Below, piece after piece: positions 1 to 5,784 of a DNA stretch of 8,492 nt (positions are counted from its first letter, which is position 1; each line of letters begins with the position of its first letter). The position numbers and the translations under genes are program-made. The stretch is taken from positions 1 to 8,492 of the forward strand of contig CAMVJF010000060.1 of NCBI GenBank assembly GCA_947167725.1, written 5' to 3'. The stretch is from an uncultured Clostridia bacterium (GTDB lineage: Bacteria; Bacillota; Clostridia; Oscillospirales; Oscillospiraceae). Under the pieces are notes generated by a model. That model did no database searches and was not told the origin of the DNA. It worked only from the letters and a program-made list of their open reading frames with translations.

Positions 1-17
1 ATTCCGTCACCCTCCCA

Positions 18-893
18 ATGACGGAGGGACGTCCGAGGAAGGAAAATGTCTTGAACGAGAACGCATACAGCGCGATCATGCCAGCCTCCGAGGCTGCGAT
101 CATGCACAACACCCAAGTGAAGATATACCCCGACGGTGTGCGCGTTCTCGTCGCTGATCGTCCGATATTTCGAGAGAGGGGATGGGAGGAGCAGCGCCGC
201 GGCGCGGCGCCCGAGCTGCCGGAGGGCAGCGAGGAAGGGCCGACCGATCCGGCGGCGCGCGAAAGCGAGAACGTTGAGCGCAGCAAGCGCCGCGCCCGCG
301 CTGCCGTCTATGATCTCGCCCGCTGTACCGATTTCCGCTACTTCGTGACGCTGACGACTTCGGCCGAGAAGGTCGATCGCCTCGACGATCTCGCTGTGTT
401 CCGGAAGCTGCACAATTGGCTGGACAACCACGTGCGCCGCTGCGGTCTCTCGTATTGCCTCGTCCCGGAGTATCACAAGAAGGGCGGGCTTCACTTCCAC
501 GCCTTCTTTAATGGGGCGCTGCCCGTGATCGACAGCGGGACGCTGTCGATCCCCGGCGTCAAGAAGCCGCGCCGACCACGGAGCGAAGCGGAGAGGCGCC
601 GGCTTCTTGACGAGGGCGCCCACGTGGTATACAATCTCCCTGCGTGGTCGCTCGGCTTCACCACCGCGATCGAGCTGTACGGCAGCCGCAGCGCCGCCGT
701 TGGCTACGTGTGCAAGTACATCACCAAAGCAGAGCGCAAGATCGGCGGCCGCTGGTACTACAGCGGCGGCGATCTCCGGCGCCCCGACGTCCTGTTCGCC
801 GACACCGATTTCAGCGCTGCGGCAGCGAAGGCGGGCAGCTCCTTCGAGCTCGAAGAGCTCGGCTGCCGCTGCTGCCGCTATGAGGAGGAATGA
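18..893 (+). CDS. Rolling-circle replication initiator, two-tyrosine HUH endonuclease (Rep)
   Basis: Likely nicks one strand of the element's double-strand origin and stays covalently bound to start rolling-circle replication. Three HUH motifs appear in order: a beta strand FVTLTT (residues 109-114), the metal-binding HFH in GGLHFHAFF (156-164; H159 and H161), and YVCKYITK (230-237) with Y230 and Y234 four residues apart. This YxxKYxxK form matches superfamily-I initiators such as phiX174 gpA, which use two tyrosines. The first ~100 residues are charged and poorly structured in appearance, and the C-terminus has a small Cys cluster (CRCC, 283-286). The start is uncertain: the frame stays open to the window edge and ATG 18 lacks an SD. 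TTG 51 (after GGAAGGA at 37-43) and ATG 102 (after GAGG at 90-93) are alternatives. The stop overlaps the next ORF's upstream ATG. The Rep call is firm; phage versus plasmid origin is open. Confidence 0.85.
   Translation: MTEGRPRKENVLNENAYSAIMPASEAAIMHNTQVKIYPDGVRVLVADRPIFRERGWEEQRRGAAPELPEGSEEGPTDPAARESENVERSKRRARAAVYDLARCTDFRYFVTLTTSAEKVDRLDDLAVFRKLHNWLDNHVRRCGLSYCLVPEYHKKGGLHFHAFFNGALPVIDSGTLSIPGVKKPRRPRSEAERRRLLDEGAHVVYNLPAWSLGFTTAIELYGSRSAAVGYVCKYITKAERKIGGRWYYSGGDLRRPDVLFADTDFSAAAAKAGSSFELEELGCRCCRYEEE
72..105 (+). repeat. 10-bp direct repeats flanking a small hairpin at the 5' end of rep
   Basis: GCGATCATGC occurs at 72-81 and again at 96-105. Between them, CAGCCT (82-87) and AGGCTG (91-96) form a perfect 6-bp stem with a 3-nt loop. 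The repeats encode a duplicated Ala-Ile-Met within the N-terminus of rep if translation starts upstream. If translation starts at ATG 102 they would be untranslated and could be Rep-binding iterons or an operator. Repeat and stem are seen directly; any function is inference. Confidence 0.35.
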
Positions 894-895
894 GC

Positions 896-1309
896 ATGGA
901 ATACAGCACCCCGGCCGAATTCCTCGGCCTCTTCGGCGTCGATCTCGAGAAACGCGGCGCCGCCGACTTCTGCGAGCTCGTCGGCCTCATCGTGCTGCTG
1001 CGCTGCTTCCCGGAGCTGCGCTGCACAGGGTACGACGCCGCAATCTTCGAGATGCGCGCCCGGCACAACTCGCCGCTTGTGTACTGGTCGAATATGCGCC
1101 GGGCATGCGCGCCCGTGTTCGACAGCGGCAGGGAGGCCGTGGAGGCCCTTTCCGGCGTCTCTGTGGCAGGGGAGGGGGATATGACCGTCTACCAACTTGC
1201 CGACGCCGTAGCGCGCTCTCTCGTCCCTTCTGCGCCCCGTGAGCGCGGGCAGCGCATGGCCGCCGAGCTGCTGGCCGCTGCGATCCGGCAGGGGAAGGGG
1301 AAAAAATAG
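896..1309 (+). CDS. Small element protein with a Spo0A C-terminal-like helical pattern
   Basis: This is a 137-residue protein of unknown function. ATG 896 is preferred because GAGGAGG (882-888) lies 7 nt upstream. ATG 890 overlaps the rep stop as ATGA but sits only 1 nt from the SD. The first ~75 residues (FGV, GA..FCELVGLIVLL, PEL, YDAAIFEMRA, then a polar loop and MRRA.....FDSG) follow the spacing of the Spo0A effector domain: lGI, a GY..L helix, a PEL turn, a Y..iA helix and a terminal AIR-like recognition helix. The key recognition residues are not conserved, so the resemblance is suggestive only. The C-terminal third (from about 94) is a second helical segment ending in a basic tail. Tight coupling to rep suggests a replication regulator or copy-control partner (inference). 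No membrane segment or signal peptide is seen. Confidence 0.7.
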   Translation: MEYSTPAEFLGLFGVDLEKRGAADFCELVGLIVLLRCFPELRCTGYDAAIFEMRARHNSPLVYWSNMRRACAPVFDSGREAVEALSGVSVAGEGDMTVYQLADAVARSLVPSAPRERGQRMAAELLAAAIRQGKGKK

Positions 1310-1332
1310 GGTGGTGTGGGTGTGTGTCCTTT

Positions 1333-1357
1333 GCGGCGCAGCGCGTTCCGCCTTTTT
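1333..1357 (+). terminator. Possible intrinsic terminator after rep and the small gene
   Basis: GCGG (1333-1336) plus CGC (1337-1339) can pair with GCG (1343-1345) and CCGC (1348-1351). This makes a 7-bp GC stem with a 3-nt loop and a 2-nt bulge, followed directly by five T residues (1353-1357). It lies 24 nt after the stop at 1309 and would separate rep and its partner from the recombinase gene. The stem is short and bulged, so this is moderate evidence. Confidence 0.4.
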
Positions 1358-1371
1358 CAGCGATCTGTAAA

Positions 1372-1437
1372 TGACAGTTTGGGACTGTCAAGCCTGCGCG
1401 CGGCCGCCACGCGCGCAGCGGCCCGCGGTTTGACCGC
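1372..1437. other. Three tandem hairpins upstream of the recombinase gene (candidate replication origin or recombination core)
   Basis: Three perfect inverted repeats lie within 66 bp of noncoding DNA. TGACAG/CTGTCA has arms 1372-1377 and 1385-1390 around TTTGGGA. A 9-bp pair, CTGCGCGCG (1394-1402) and CGCGCGCAG (1410-1418), encloses a 7-nt loop. GCGGT/ACCGC (1425-1429 and 1433-1437) has a 3-nt loop. None is followed by a T tract, which argues against simple terminators. Clustered hairpins near a HUH Rep gene are usual for double-strand or single-strand origins. The first, with 6-bp arms around a 7-bp spacer, also has the geometry of a tyrosine-recombinase core site and lies just upstream of the int gene. 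Which role applies cannot be told from the sequence. Confidence 0.45.
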
Positions 1438-1482
1438 ATGGGCCGGACATGGCGAAATAACCGACATATCAAGGAGGAATGA

Positions 1483-2013
1483 ATGACTACTCAATACATT
1501 CTCGAGAGCCAGCTTGCGCTTTTGCTCGCCGGGCTGCAGCCCGAAAATAGGCTCGTTTGTCGCGTGATGCTTTACACGGGTTTACGGGTGGGGGACGTCC
1601 TCGCGCTTCGGAAGGACCAGCTCCGGCGCTGCTTCGGGATCACCGAGCAAAAGACGGGGAAGCGGCGCAAGGTCGGGCTTTCCGATCAGCTCATCAAGGA
1701 GATCACGCGCCGGGCGGGCTCGTCGGCGTGGGCCTTTCCGTCGCCGAAGGACCCGAAGAAGCCGCGCACACGGCAAGCCGTGTGGGCCGATATTCACAAG
1801 ACCGCGAAGGCGCTCCGGCTGCACGTGACCGCCGGGACGCACAGCATGCGGAAGAACTATGCCGTTGACCTCATGGAGAAGTACGGCGATATCGAGCACG
1901 TGCGCCGGGCGCTGAACCACAGCAACCCGACCGTGACGGTCTTGTACGCGCTGGCCGATCAGCTTGTCGAGACCTACGACGAGCGCCGCAACCTGCACCG
2001 CCGCAAGCGGTGA
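1483..2013 (+). CDS. Catalytic-domain-only tyrosine recombinase/integrase
   Basis: Site-specific recombinase that would integrate, excise or resolve the element by strand exchange through a covalent phosphotyrosine. At 176 residues it is about half the usual integrase length. The protein begins directly in the catalytic domain and lacks the N-terminal SAM-like core-binding domain. The active site is complete: R35 in TGLRVGDVL, a beta-hairpin lysine near K57 (TEQKTGK), H120 and R123 (HSMRK), H146 (LNHS) and the nucleophile Y155 (VLYAL). The start at ATG 1483 is well supported by AAGGAGG (1471-1477), 5 nt upstream. It is the last element gene before the composition break, the usual place for an integrase next to its att site. 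The C-terminal tail is strongly basic (RRNLHRRKR). Family identity is firm; target specificity is unknown. Confidence 0.88.
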   Translation: MTTQYILESQLALLLAGLQPENRLVCRVMLYTGLRVGDVLALRKDQLRRCFGITEQKTGKRRKVGLSDQLIKEITRRAGSSAWAFPSPKDPKKPRTRQAVWADIHKTAKALRLHVTAGTHSMRKNYAVDLMEKYGDIEHVRRALNHSNPTVTVLYALADQLVETYDERRNLHRRKR

Positions 2014-2059
2014 CGCTGCGAAGCTGACCCCATGGCAGCCGCCCCCGGTAAAAAAATGC

Positions 2060-2089
2060 TTGACAGGAGAGGGGCGCGGGTGCTATCTT
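2060..2089 (+). promoter_or_regulatory. Strong sigma-A-type promoter at the right edge, pointing outward
   Basis: A perfect -35 TTGACA (2060-2065) is followed by an 18-nt spacer and an extended -10, TGC then TATCTT (2084-2089). Transcription would start near 2096, at the element boundary. No element gene lies downstream in the integrated form. In a circular form the promoter would read across the joined ends into whatever is at the left end, probably toward rep. In the integrated form it would read into the geneless flank toward the xer-like gene. Motifs are seen; activity is inferred. Confidence 0.6.
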
Positions 2090-2102
2090 TGAAGGGGCGG
2101 AA

Positions 2103-2131
2103 ATCTCGCATAATATCAATTTAACGATATT
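2103..2131. other. Candidate attachment site / dif-like sequence at the composition break
   Basis: ATCTCGCATAA (2103-2113) ends in CGCATAA, the same seven bases as the inner end of the XerC arm of E. coli dif (GGTGCGCATAA). It is followed by a 6-bp centre TATCAA (2114-2119) and a poor match to a XerD arm (2120-2130). The same interval holds a perfect inverted repeat, AATATC (2112-2117) and GATATT (2126-2131), around an 8-bp spacer, a geometry suited to a tyrosine recombinase. It sits where GC-rich element DNA becomes AT-rich. The similarity to Bacillus dif is only partial and the matching left end is not visible, so this is a candidate. Confidence 0.3.
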
Positions 2132-2139
2132 TTATACTG

Positions 2140-2582
2140 GCTTTTTCGTCTTACATGTGCTATGATGTCCTCACGGGCTCTTTCAGCGACAATTCCTTGG
2201 CTCCCGGCATTTATTCGATTACACACGATCCGGTCATGATTTCTCTTATCGTTTAGCTTTCTTTGATTGCAGAATCTGTTCTGATCTCTTGTTCAGCTGC
2301 TGTCGATCGCATCACGGCTGATCGATCGCTCTTATCGTTTTCTTTCTTCCGATCGTCCGGATCCGCTGCGCTGCGCTCGACTCCCGGATCATCTTTCGAT
2401 CTGTTCCATGCCATGACGCAGTCCGTTGATTTGTTGCAGCCGTTCGTTCTGCCTCATGAATTCTGCCCGACAAACGCATTTCTTTTTCTCCGTCTATGTC
2501 ATTGTCCCGGCGCTCGTTCATCTTCTTTCCGCTTTGGACGGAATATCTTGCAGACAAGTAAATTGTGAACATTTTAACAAGC
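2140..2582. other. Geneless AT-richer flank with a purine-rich minus strand
   Basis: About 440 bases with no gene I can support. Reading frames here are short, have no convincing SD and translate to low-complexity Ser/Phe-rich (plus) or Arg/Glu-rich (minus) peptides. The plus strand is markedly pyrimidine-rich from about 2200 to 2400, with CTTATCGTTT occurring at about 2246 and again at 2331. CCGGATC is also repeated near 2357 and 2394. No tRNA, rRNA or CRISPR pattern is seen. It may be a decayed gene, an untranslated leader of the xer-like gene, or the rest of an integration scar. Confidence 0.5.
2563..2580 (+). promoter_or_regulatory. Imperfect palindrome just upstream of the xer-like gene
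   Basis: TTGTGAA (2563-2569) and TTAACAA (2574-2580) form an inverted repeat with one mismatch around CATT, ending 16 nt before the start codon and 2 nt before the SD. An 18-bp palindrome here could be an operator or an autoregulatory recombinase-binding site. It is short and AT-rich, so chance is possible. Confidence 0.25.
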
Positions 2583-2596
2583 AAAGGTGTTGCCAT

Positions 2597-3598
2597 ATGA
2601 ATCTTGATCAGATCAACGATATCCCCGATATCCTCATGGAATTTCTCGAGTATCACTCGACCGTGCGCGGACACTCCGACCGGACTGTGATGGCATATTA
2701 TACGGATCTTAAAATCCTCTTTCGCTATCTCAAGCAGCGTCGCCGTCTGGTCCCCCGCGACGTGCCTTTTGATGAGATCGACATCACGGACGTGGATCTG
2801 GATTTCATCAAGGCGATTCGGATCGAAGAGCTCTACAAATATCAGAGTTTTTCCCCGGAATACATCGGTGAGAATCGTTCTCTTTCAGCCGCAAGCCGTT
2901 GCCGCAGAACAAGTTCCGTGAAATCGTTCTTTAATTATCTTACGACAAAGCGCCATCTTCTGGAGCACAATGTCTGCCAGGAGCTCGATATGCCCAAGCG
3001 GCAGGCGTCCTTGCCGAAATACCTCGAGGAGTCCGAGTGCGAGCGGCTCCTGGCGGCCTGTGACGGCCCGTATCTGTACCGGGATTACGCGATCCTGATG
3101 CTCTTTATCTCCTGCGGCCTTCGCGTTTCAGAGCTTGTATCGCTCAATGTTCATGATATTTATGAGGATCATTTGCGCGTGCTCGGCAAAGGCAACAAGG
3201 AGCGCGTCGTATTCTTCGCAGACGGCTGCCGCGAGGCGATCGACGACTATCTTGCGGTCCGAAACAGTGAAAAGCTGCCCGAAAAGGACAAGGACGCGCT
3301 CTTTATCAGCCAGAAAAACTGCCGCTTCGGCGTTCGCGGCGTTCAGCAGATGGTTGAAAAAAAGCTGAAGCTTGCGGGCCTGGATGCCACGCGCTATTCT
3401 CCGCATAAGCTCCGGCACACGGCGGCGACACTGATGCTCAAAAACGGCGTCGACACCCGTGCGCTTCAGGAAGTCCTCGGGCACAGCAATCTGAACACGA
3501 CGCAGATCTATACTCATCTTGACAACAGCTCTCTTCATGAAGCCGCCATGGCGAACCCCATCGGCCGGAAGAAGCGGGAGAAACCAACGGAAAGCTGA
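2597..3598 (+). CDS. xerC: Xer-family tyrosine recombinase (XerC/XerD/CodV-like)
   Basis: Cytoplasmic site-specific recombinase; Xer proteins resolve chromosome dimers at dif. It has 333 residues. An N-terminal SAM-like core-binding domain (about 11-125) contains the typical RGHSDRTVMAYYTDL and SVKSFFNYL helices, and the catalytic domain spans about 140-320. The active site is complete: R176 (CGLRVSEL), K198 (LGKGNKER), H270 and R273 (SPHKLRHT), H296 (LGHSN) and Y305 (TQIYTH). ATG 2597 is chosen because AAAGG (2583-2587) precedes it; a longer open frame from 2426 has no homologous content. It is about 30 residues longer than canonical XerC/D, largely from a stretch at about 70-100, seen in some clostridial Xer proteins as far as I recall. 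The symbol is tentative, since XerC, XerD and CodV cannot be separated by eye. It runs convergent to the minus-strand operon and is the first gene right of the element. Confidence 0.88.
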   Translation: MNLDQINDIPDILMEFLEYHSTVRGHSDRTVMAYYTDLKILFRYLKQRRRLVPRDVPFDEIDITDVDLDFIKAIRIEELYKYQSFSPEYIGENRSLSAASRCRRTSSVKSFFNYLTTKRHLLEHNVCQELDMPKRQASLPKYLEESECERLLAACDGPYLYRDYAILMLFISCGLRVSELVSLNVHDIYEDHLRVLGKGNKERVVFFADGCREAIDDYLAVRNSEKLPEKDKDALFISQKNCRFGVRGVQQMVEKKLKLAGLDATRYSPHKLRHTAATLMLKNGVDTRALQEVLGHSNLNTTQIYTHLDNSSLHEAAMANPIGRKKREKPTES

Positions 3599-3600
3599 AA

Positions 3601-3638
3601 CAGCCGGTCGGGTCAATAATCAGAGACCCGGCCGGCTG
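3601..3638. terminator. Hairpin between the convergent xer-like and amidotransferase genes
   Basis: Arms 3601-3614 (CAGCCGGTCGGGTC) and 3625-3638 (GACCCGGCCGGCTG) pair over 14 bp with a single G-T wobble and a 10-nt loop. It starts 2 nt after the xer-like stop and ends 14 nt before the amidotransferase stop. U tracts are weak on both sides (CTTGAAT on the plus strand, TTTCAG on the minus), but position and stability fit a shared bidirectional terminator. Confidence 0.7.
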
Positions 3639-3652
3639 CTTGAATATTCGGT

Positions 3653-4366
3653 TTATCCTGCGCTCTGGTATTTTGCAAACATAGCGTCAAGAAAAGAAGA
3701 AAGCAAACGGTTCATTTCGGTGTAATCGTATGCCAGCAGCTCTCGCGAGGACTGTACGAACCGACCTGTTGTGCCGATCTCTCCGCCCAGGTCAAACAGT
3801 CCTGCGGCAACGATCTCGTGCGTGAATTCCATGTGTGCCTGGAATCCGTAAATAAACGGCCGATACCGCACGATCTGGCGCGGACATCCCTCGCTTTTGG
3901 CAATGACGACCGCATCCTTCGTCAGACCCGGCATATCGTTGTGCCAGGCACCTGCGTCGAATTCCGACGGAAAAGCCGCAAAGAAGGGATCTCCCCTTCC
4001 CTGCTCTGTCAGCCTTGCACGAACGGGGCCGATCTCTTTTTCCGGGCTGTGTTCATAGGGCGCGCCCATCGCTTCGCCGAGGAGCTGCGCGCCAAGGCAG
4101 CTTCCGAGAACGGCCTTGCAGGCTTCAAGGTAACGCCGTATCAAAGCGATCTCGGCCGCCGCGTCATAGTAGTCGCATTCTTCTTTCGTCGTCGCGGGGC
4201 ACTGGCAGCCGCCGAGAACGATCAGACAATCGGCCTCGGCATGCTCCGGAAGCGGCTCATAGCGCCAGCATCTCGTCACGCTGATGGCATGTCCGTTCCT
4301 CTTCGCCCAGGCGAGGTATTCTCCGCCCTCGACCCATGGGTCCTGCTGAATGAAATGGATTTTCAT
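3653..4366 (-). CDS. Class I glutamine amidotransferase-like protein
   Basis: A stand-alone 237-residue protein with the class I (triad) glutaminase fold, which hydrolyses glutamine to release ammonia in GuaA-type enzymes. The nucleophile elbow is GSCLGAQ (88-94, C90). The rest of the triad is H178 and E180 in FQAHMEF, equivalent to the usual HPE. An oxyanion-type LGG lies at 51-53. There is no synthetase domain, so the ammonia acceptor is unknown; such proteins are often labelled GMP-synthase-like without proof. The start is ATG 4366, where family similarity begins (MKIHFIQQDPWVEGGEYL). An upstream extension to 4513 would lie inside radA. The SD is weak (GGGAA about 6 nt upstream). It follows radA by 20 nt and is the last gene of the cluster, so translation may depend on the upstream genes. 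Its role in sporulation or repair is not evident. Confidence 0.85.
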   Translation of the reverse strand: MKIHFIQQDPWVEGGEYLAWAKRNGHAISVTRCWRYEPLPEHAEADCLIVLGGCQCPATTKEECDYYDAAAEIALIRRYLEACKAVLGSCLGAQLLGEAMGAPYEHSPEKEIGPVRARLTEQGRGDPFFAAFPSEFDAGAWHNDMPGLTKDAVVIAKSEGCPRQIVRYRPFIYGFQAHMEFTHEIVAAGLFDLGGEIGTTGRFVQSSRELLAYDYTEMNRLLSSFLDAMFAKYQSAG

Positions 4367-4386
4367 GGTGATTCCCGCTTTCGCTT

Positions 4387-5766
4387 TTATCTGTCGTTCG
4401 AGGCTTCCGCTTTTAATACCGCGAGGATCGCCGCGCGGATGTTCCTGACCGGGATCAGTTCCAGCTCCGCCGGCTTGCGGATCTCGTCTCTCACATGCGA
4501 AGGGATCACGCATCGTTTGAAGCCGAGACGGGAAATCTCCGTCAGTCTCTGGTTGATCTGCCCCACGCTGCGGATCTCGCCGGACAGGCCGATCTCGCCG
4601 ATCGCTGCCAGATCCGTCCCTAACGGGCGGTCTATATAGCTTGACGCGATCGAAAGCGCCGTCGCAAGGTCCGCCGCTGGATCGTCGAGCGTCAGTCCAC
4701 CGATGACGTTGATATACGCGTCACAGGAGCTGACAGGGAGCCCTCCGCGTTTTTCGATTACCGCAAGCAGCATGGCCGCGCGGTTGTAGTCGACGCCGTT
4801 GCTTCGGCGCGAGGCGTTGTAGGACGACGGCGTGACGAGCGCCTGCACCTCGGCAAGAAGCGGTCTGCTTCCCTCGATCACGCAGGTGACGCAGGTTCCC
4901 GGCGCGTTCTCCGGCCTGCCGGACAAAAGGATTTCCGAGGGATTCTCCACGCTGACGAGACCGCTTTCCTCCATCTCAAATACGCCGATCTCATTTGTCG
5001 AGCCGAAGCGGTTTTTCGCTGCCCGCAGGATACGAAAGCTGGTATTCCGCTCTCCCTCAAAATACAGTACGCAGTCGACCATGTGCTCGAGCACCTTCGG
5101 TCCGGCGATGCTGCCCTCCTTGGTGACGTGTCCGACAATGAATACAGTCAGCCCCTTTTCCTTTGTCAGACGCATGATCCTCATCGTGCACTCACGCACT
5201 TGGCTGACGCTGCCGGCCGCGGAGCTTACGTTCTTATCGTAGACGGTCTGGATCGAGTCGATCATCACAATCTCCGGAGCTTCTTTTTCGATGCATTCCG
5301 TGATCGCATCCAGATCTGTCTCCGGCAGGATCAGCAGCTCCCGTCCCTGTACATCGAGACGGTTGGCGCGCATTTTCAGCTGTCGGCCACTCTCTTCACC
5401 GCTGACATAGAGGATCTTTTTCTCCGGCAGATGTCCGCACATCTGCAGCAGCAGCGTGGATTTGCCGATCCCCGGCGCGCCGCCGACAAGCACGAGCGAG
5501 CCGACGACGGCTCCTCCGCCGAGAACGCGATCGAGCTCCGGGATCCCTGTGGAGAAACGGATCTCCTCCGTCATATCGAGCTCTGTGAGCCTCCTGGCTT
5601 CTGCGCGAACAAAACGGGATTCCGCGCCGGTCTTCGATGCGGCGCGCTCGAATCGCACCTCTGAGAAGGAATTCCATGCGCCGCAGGAGGGGCACTTCCC
5701 CGCCCAGTTCGTCGTCTCATAGCCGCATTCGCTGCAGCAATACATGCTTTTCTCTTTCTTTGCCAT
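4387..5766 (-). CDS. radA: DNA repair protein RadA (Sms)
   Basis: RecA-like ATPase; RadA processes branched recombination intermediates and, in firmicutes, promotes branch migration during repair and transformation. The 459 residues match the usual length. Domains in order: a C4 zinc finger (C11, C14, C25, C28 in CSECG and CPSCG); a RecA-type ATPase with Walker A GAPGIGKST (96-104, K102) and Walker B IVMID (166-170); the RadA-specific KNRFG motif (251-255); and a Lon-protease-like C-terminal domain (about 280-455). The start is ATG 5766 with GGAG at 5775-5772. It lies 18 nt after the cwlD-like stop and 20 nt before the amidotransferase gene, on the same strand. The unusual point is its place behind spoIVA and cwlD. 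No key residue is missing. Confidence 0.97.
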   Translation of the reverse strand: MAKKEKSMYCCSECGYETTNWAGKCPSCGAWNSFSEVRFERAASKTGAESRFVRAEARRLTELDMTEEIRFSTGIPELDRVLGGGAVVGSLVLVGGAPGIGKSTLLLQMCGHLPEKKILYVSGEESGRQLKMRANRLDVQGRELLILPETDLDAITECIEKEAPEIVMIDSIQTVYDKNVSSAAGSVSQVRECTMRIMRLTKEKGLTVFIVGHVTKEGSIAGPKVLEHMVDCVLYFEGERNTSFRILRAAKNRFGSTNEIGVFEMEESGLVSVENPSEILLSGRPENAPGTCVTCVIEGSRPLLAEVQALVTPSSYNASRRSNGVDYNRAAMLLAVIEKRGGLPVSSCDAYINVIGGLTLDDPAADLATALSIASSYIDRPLGTDLAAIGEIGLSGEIRSVGQINQRLTEISRLGFKRCVIPSHVRDEIRKPAELELIPVRNIRAAILAVLKAEASNDR

Positions 5767-5784
5767 GTTTCTCTCCGCTTTCTT

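Larger units (their letters stand above)
1..2100 (+). mobile_element. Right-hand part of an integrated rolling-circle-replicating element (left end outside window)
   Basis: Three genes on the same strand, a HUH replication initiator, a small DNA-binding-like protein and a tyrosine recombinase, sit in a block clearly richer in G+C than the DNA that follows. The composition breaks at about 2098-2101, where G-rich sequence gives way to an AT-rich stretch. A replication protein, a recombinase and clustered hairpins with no metabolic genes are typical of integrative ssDNA-replicating plasmids, phages or satellites. No capsid, portal or relaxase gene is visible in this part, so the class cannot be decided. 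The right boundary is inferred from composition and the end of the recombinase gene. The left boundary is not seen. Confidence 0.7.

Noticed and set aside
607..1242. 211-residue plus-strand reading frame overlapping rep and the next gene
   Set aside because: Arg/Ala/Pro-rich translation with no motif, out of frame with two supported genes; a high-GC shadow.
987..1472. 161-residue minus-strand frame across the small gene and the hairpin gap
   Set aside because: Arg/Pro/Ala low complexity with no SD or family motif; explained by high GC and the opposite-strand gene.
2227..2411. Nine GATC sites within about 185 bp
   Set aside because: GATC is dense throughout the window, for example within radA at 4561-4620, so this is a genome-wide trait and not a local origin or methylation signal.
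2263..2568. 101-residue plus-strand frame in the flank
   Set aside because: Ser/Phe-rich composition follows from pyrimidine-rich DNA; no SD and no recognisable motif.
2548..2576. TTGCAG with ATTTTA 17 nt away as a promoter for the xer-like gene
   Set aside because: The -10 match is too poor; no convincing promoter is visible.
2426..2596. 57-residue N-terminal extension of the xer-like gene
   Set aside because: No similarity to Xer N-termini; ATG 2597 has an SD and starts the expected domain.
2312..2674. 120-residue minus-strand frame, and a 68-residue version from 2518 with a GGAAAG upstream
   Set aside because: All minus frames here give charged low-complexity peptides because the strand is purine-rich, and it runs into the xer-like gene's start. 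A decayed gene cannot be excluded.
4367..4513. N-terminal extension of the amidotransferase
   Set aside because: It overlaps the radA C-terminus out of frame and adds no family sequence.
3818..4639. 273-residue plus-strand frame opposite the amidotransferase and the radA 3' end
   Set aside because: Antisense shadow of two genes with full active-site motifs on the other strand.
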